Shown here: piece by piece, positions 61,000 to 64,000 of the stretch
Layout: each line of letters begins with the position of its first letter
How positions within the stretch are numbered: position 1 is the stretch's first letter
Source of the DNA: Proteobacteria bacterium ST_bin12
Lineage (GTDB): Bacteria; Pseudomonadota; Gammaproteobacteria; Burkholderiales; Methylophilaceae
Length of the DNA stretch: 64,000 nt
Reading direction: 5' to 3'
NCBI GenBank assembly: GCA_002083635.1
Contig: MSXP01000005.1
Span: 186,001-250,000, forward strand
The notes under the pieces: model-generated
Told to the model about the DNA's origin: nothing
Database searches by the model: none
Seen by the model: only the letters and a program-made list of their open reading frames with translations
Program-made: the position numbers and the translations under genes

Positions 61000-62379
61000 A
61001 TGATTAAAAGATTCCTGCAAAAAGTTTTTAGCAAAAAGACCAAAGCCGTTGTTGCGATTAACCAAGCTGACAGCATTGATACCAGCATGGCTAAAAAAAT
61101 TACAGCCAAAACGCATAAAATTGATAAAAGCTTAATCAGCCAAGCGGCGCTAAAAACTTGTGATGGCCTTCAAAAAGCAGGATTTGAAGCCTTTATTGTA
61201 GGCGGCGCTGTGCGCGATTTGCTGCTAAATTTCAAACCAAAAGATTTTGATATTGCCACTAACGCCACGCCAGAAGAAGTGAATCGCGTATTCCGCCGTT
61301 CACGCATTATTGGCAGACGTTTTCGCTTGGTGCATGTGCTGTGGGGACAAGAAACAATTGAAGTATCTACGTTTCGCGGTCATCACCAAGCGGAAGGCGA
61401 CGCCAAAACCAACGATAGCGGCCGTATTATCCGTGACAATATTTTTGGTAGTGTTGAGGAAGACGCTGCGCGCCGCGACTTTACCGCCAACGCATTGTAT
61501 TACAACCCTGCCAATGAAGAAGTGCTGGACTTTCACAATGGCGTAGCCGATATTAAAGCCAATCTATTGCGCATGATTGGCGACCCACTAACGCGCTACC
61601 AAGAAGACCCTGTACGCATGTTGCGCGCTGTACGCTTATCGGCCAAATTGGGTTTAAAAATAGACTCTGCTACTCAAGCACCAATCGCCAAAAATGCGGA
61701 TTTATTGCAGGACGTGCCGCCTAGCCGTTTGTTTGACGAAATGCTCAAGCTGTTTTTGTCAGGCCACGCTATCGAAAGTATCAATGTGCTACGCGCACAG
61801 CATTTGCATCATGGCTTATTACCCATGCTAGATGTGGTGCTAGAGCAGCCAATGGGCGAAAAATTCGTCATGCTTGCCCTTAAGAATACCGATGACCGTA
61901 TTCTGGCTGGAAAATCTGCTAATCCCAGCTTCTTATTCGCCTGTCTGCTGTGGCATGAAGTACTAGCGGCATGGCAATCCTATCAAGATAAAGGTGAAAG
62001 CTTTATACCCGCGCTGCATATGGGGATGAATGAAGTAATTGCCACGCAAGCGGAAAAATTGGCGATTCATAATCGCCATACCGCGACTATGAAAGAAATT
62101 TGGGGCTTGCAACCGCGATTTGAGCAACGCGCTGGCAAGCGTCCTTTTGGTATCTTAGAGCATCCACGCTACCGTGCTGGCTACGATTTTTTACTATTGC
62201 GCTGCGATTCTGGCGAAATGGATGCTGAGCTAGGTAAATGGTGGACCGCGTTTGCAGAAGCCAAACCCGATGAGCGCACTAGCATGCTATTGCCAGATAC
62301 CGCAACAAAAAAACGCCGCAAACGCAGCCGTAAAAAATCAAGTGCCGGCGATAAAGTCATTTTGGAATCGATTGAATAA
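61000..62379 (+). CDS. pcnB: Poly(A) polymerase I
   Basis: PcnB adds poly(A) tails that promote RNA decay. The 459 residues show the nucleotidyltransferase core FIVGGAVRDLLLNFKPKDFDIATNATPEE near 65 with the catalytic DxD, RRDFTANALYYNP near 164 and RYQEDPVRMLRAVRLSAKLG near 199. The tail is Lys/Arg-rich (KKRRKRSRKKSS). The start here is ATG, unlike the ATT of E. coli pcnB. Its stop overlaps folK by one base. Confidence 0.95.
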   Translation: MIKRFLQKVFSKKTKAVVAINQADSIDTSMAKKITAKTHKIDKSLISQAALKTCDGLQKAGFEAFIVGGAVRDLLLNFKPKDFDIATNATPEEVNRVFRRSRIIGRRFRLVHVLWGQETIEVSTFRGHHQAEGDAKTNDSGRIIRDNIFGSVEEDAARRDFTANALYYNPANEEVLDFHNGVADIKANLLRMIGDPLTRYQEDPVRMLRAVRLSAKLGLKIDSATQAPIAKNADLLQDVPPSRLFDEMLKLFLSGHAIESINVLRAQHLHHGLLPMLDVVLEQPMGEKFVMLALKNTDDRILAGKSANPSFLFACLLWHEVLAAWQSYQDKGESFIPALHMGMNEVIATQAEKLAIHNRHTATMKEIWGLQPRFEQRAGKRPFGILEHPRYRAGYDFLLLRCDSGEMDAELGKWWTAFAEAKPDERTSMLLPDTATKKRRKRSRKKSSAGDKVILESIE

Positions 62380-62906
62380 TGCCCGCAATGTATAACCACA
62401 AGGCTTATATTGCGCTAGGCAGTAACCTGCAAGAGCCTGTTATTCAAGTTAATAATGCAATTTCAGCTTTAGATAGACTACCCCAAACCAATGTAGTAAA
62501 AGCATCCAGCTTATACCTAACAGAGCCTTTGGGTTACGACCCTGAGCAATTAAAAACGATACCCGATTTTATTAATGCCGTAGCCGAAGTGAGCACCGAC
62601 TTAAGCCCTTTAGAACTGCTAAAAGCGATATTAAGTATCGAAAATGAAGCTGGTCGAGAGCGTCCATTTGTCAATGCGCCGCGCGTTTTAGATTGCGATT
62701 TATTGCTTTATGATGATGTGGTCATGCATACTAAAGAGCTTACTTTGCCGCATCCGCGCATGCATTTGCGTAGTTTTGTATTATTACCTTTGGCCGAAAT
62801 TGCCCCTGAATTAACGTTACCAAGCCTAACACTTCCTGATGGTAGCAATGTTGTAGAACTGGTTCAATCTTACTTAAATCAAGGTATTAAGAAATTAGAA
62901 ATCTAG
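62379..62906 (+). CDS. folK: HPPK, folate biosynthesis
   Basis: FolK (2-amino-4-hydroxy-6-hydroxymethyldihydropteridine pyrophosphokinase) transfers pyrophosphate to the pterin in folate synthesis. The 175 residues show AYIALGSNLQEP near 9, SSLYLTEPLGYD near 43, ENEAGRERPFVNAPRVLDCDLLLYDD near 88 and LPHPRMHLRSFVLLPL near 125. The start may be 62379 or an in-frame ATG at 62388. Confidence 0.95.
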   Translation: MPAMYNHKAYIALGSNLQEPVIQVNNAISALDRLPQTNVVKASSLYLTEPLGYDPEQLKTIPDFINAVAEVSTDLSPLELLKAILSIENEAGRERPFVNAPRVLDCDLLLYDDVVMHTKELTLPHPRMHLRSFVLLPLAEIAPELTLPSLTLPDGSNVVELVQSYLNQGIKKLEI

Positions 62907-63554
62907 ATGAGTATCTTTAATAAATATCCATATATCGTGGTTGAAGGGCCAATTGGCAGCGGCAAAACAACCTTAGCCAGATTATTAGCAGACAAATTTT
63001 CGGTGCAATTACTCAGCGAAAAAGCCGAGGCAAACCCATTTTTACCGCGTTTTTATCAAGATGCGCAGCGTTACGCCTTGCCTACACAGCTGTTCTTTTT
63101 GTTTCAACGCTCACGCCAAATTGCGGATATGACACAACGTGATTTGTTTTCTGCGCCCACGGTTGCTGATTTTTTCTTAGAGAAAGATCCGCTATTTGCA
63201 AGGCTGAATTTAGATGACGAAGAGTACGCGCTATATCACCAAATTTACACGCATTTGCAATTAAAATCACCCAAACCAGATTTGGTCATTTATCTGCAAA
63301 CCCCAATTGACGAGCTTGCAGAGCGTATTGAAGAACGCAATATCAGCTATGAGCAAGAAATTCCACGCGAATATATTGAGCGTCTAGCGGATGCTTACAG
63401 CGAGTTTTTCCATACTTACGATGCATCACCAGTCTTAATCGTCAATAACGAAAAGCTTAATATCATCAAAGACGAAAGCGCACTTAATTTGTTAGTAGAT
63501 AGAATTTTGCAAATTAAAAGTAGCCGCGAATATTTCAATCCTAATTTCGATTAA
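62907..63554 (+). CDS. Deoxynucleoside kinase (dGK/dAK family)
   Basis: A deoxyadenosine/deoxyguanosine kinase-like protein of 215 residues. The P-loop EGPIGSGKTTLA is near residue 13, followed by FLFQRSRQIADMTQRD near 66 and the lid LAERIEERNISYEQEIPREYIE near 140. It comes directly after folK (no gap) and before panB, a familiar betaproteobacterial order (pcnB-folK-dgk-panB). It salvages deoxynucleosides. Confidence 0.93.
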   Translation: MSIFNKYPYIVVEGPIGSGKTTLARLLADKFSVQLLSEKAEANPFLPRFYQDAQRYALPTQLFFLFQRSRQIADMTQRDLFSAPTVADFFLEKDPLFARLNLDDEEYALYHQIYTHLQLKSPKPDLVIYLQTPIDELAERIEERNISYEQEIPREYIERLADAYSEFFHTYDASPVLIVNNEKLNIIKDESALNLLVDRILQIKSSREYFNPNFD

Positions 63555-63630
63555 GTGTATCCTGCACTCTTTTGGCCATGACTTCTTAACTGCTCATACT
63601 AACTTTGTTTAAGCGTTGTAAAATACCGCT

Positions 63631-64000
63631 ATGTTGCTATCTCAATTAAATCAAAAAGTAAAAGCAGGCGAAAAACTCGCCATGCTAACTTGCTATGACG
63701 CCACTTTTGCCAAGCTGATGCAAGAAGCAAAAGTGGATATTTTATTAGTGGGTGACTCATTAGGGATGGTGTTGCATGGCGCAGAAAATACGCTGAACGT
63801 CAGTATGCATCATATGACTTATCACACTAAAAGCGTGGCGACAGGCGCGCCAAACACTTTTATTATTGCCGATATGCCGCTGGGTAGCTATGAGCATGAT
63901 GCTGAAGCCGCCTACAAAAATGCAGAGTGGCTTATCAAGTCGGGTGCGCATATGGTTAAGTTTGAGGGCGGCGGCGATAAAGCCAACACCGCACAATATT
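63631..64000 (+). CDS. panB: Ketopantoate hydroxymethyltransferase, 3' end beyond window
   Basis: PanB makes ketopantoate with methylenetetrahydrofolate, the first step of pantothenate synthesis. The visible 123 residues show KLAMLTCYDATFAKLMQ near 15, VDILLVGDSLGMVLHG near 35, a HMTYHTKSVA segment near 61 and FIIADMPLGSYE near 77. The gene runs off the right edge, so panC cannot be seen. ATG 63631 follows a short gap after the kinase gene. Confidence 0.95.
   Translation, partial: MLLSQLNQKVKAGEKLAMLTCYDATFAKLMQEAKVDILLVGDSLGMVLHGAENTLNVSMHHMTYHTKSVATGAPNTFIIADMPLGSYEHDAEAAYKNAEWLIKSGAHMVKFEGGGDKANTAQY

Noticed and set aside
1..64000. CRISPR array or rRNA operon
   Set aside because: No run of regularly spaced direct repeats and no rRNA sequence was seen.

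Overview
The window looks like a chromosomal segment of a low-GC methylotrophic betaproteobacterium, most likely a member of the Methylophilaceae (Methylotenera/Methylophilus-like). This rests on recognised protein families, betaproteobacterial gene orders, a fructose-bisphosphate arm of sugar metabolism (fba, tpiA, fbp) and two pqqA genes for the cofactor of methanol dehydrogenases. No rRNA operon or CRISPR array is visible. Taxonomy is inferred, not computed.

Layout. 1-9.6 kb: the end of an M16 peptidase gene runs off the left edge, divergent from ftsY-ftsE-ftsX. A PEP-CTERM-type secreted protein and a DUF427 protein follow, then egtB-egtD and a PatB-type C-S lyase (probable ergothioneine genes), then rpoH. 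rpoH is preceded by a CIRCE element and appears to start at ATT. 9.6-17.2 kb: a dynamin-like GTPase, the ubiquinone genes (DUF971, ubiE, ubiJ, ubiB), a DUF2147 protein and a sodium/solute symporter. 17.2-22.1 kb (minus strand): mutM and a GldA/GldF/GldG-like ABC cassette with a DUF4340 protein. 22.3-29.6 kb: TPR protein, lolB, ispE, tRNA-Gln, prs, rplY, pth, ychF, a common betaproteobacterial order. ychF has a long inverted repeat in its leader.

29.7-34.4 kb is the accessory part: a broken tRNA-Met-like sequence, an integrase stub, two decayed IS3-family elements abutting each other, an AT-rich GT61-like glycosyltransferase, and a duplicated pqqA locus flanking a MORN-repeat protein. No other pqq biosynthesis gene is recognisable in the window.

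34.4-64 kb returns to housekeeping genes: SDR, FemAB-like protein, EF-hand protein, ompR/envZ pair, cysG, SRPBCC protein, miaB-phoH, then fba-tpiA and fbp placed inside the usual miaB-phoH-ybeY-corC-lnt order, mscL, glyQS, gmhB, plsC, a YgjP-like metalloprotease, sco1, ilvE, a zinc-finger protein, an LRR kinase with an in-frame amber codon, murI, a PduO-type adenosyltransferase, pcnB, folK, a deoxynucleoside kinase and the start of panB.

The most interesting points are the apparent ATT start of rpoH together with its CIRCE operator, the duplicated orphan pqqA, the egtB-egtD-lyase group, the 24-bp inverted repeat that could mask the ychF ribosome binding site, the perfect 16-bp inverted repeat before fba, the decayed tRNA-associated island, and an AT-rich tract inside glyS. 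I found no convincing wholly new system in the window.
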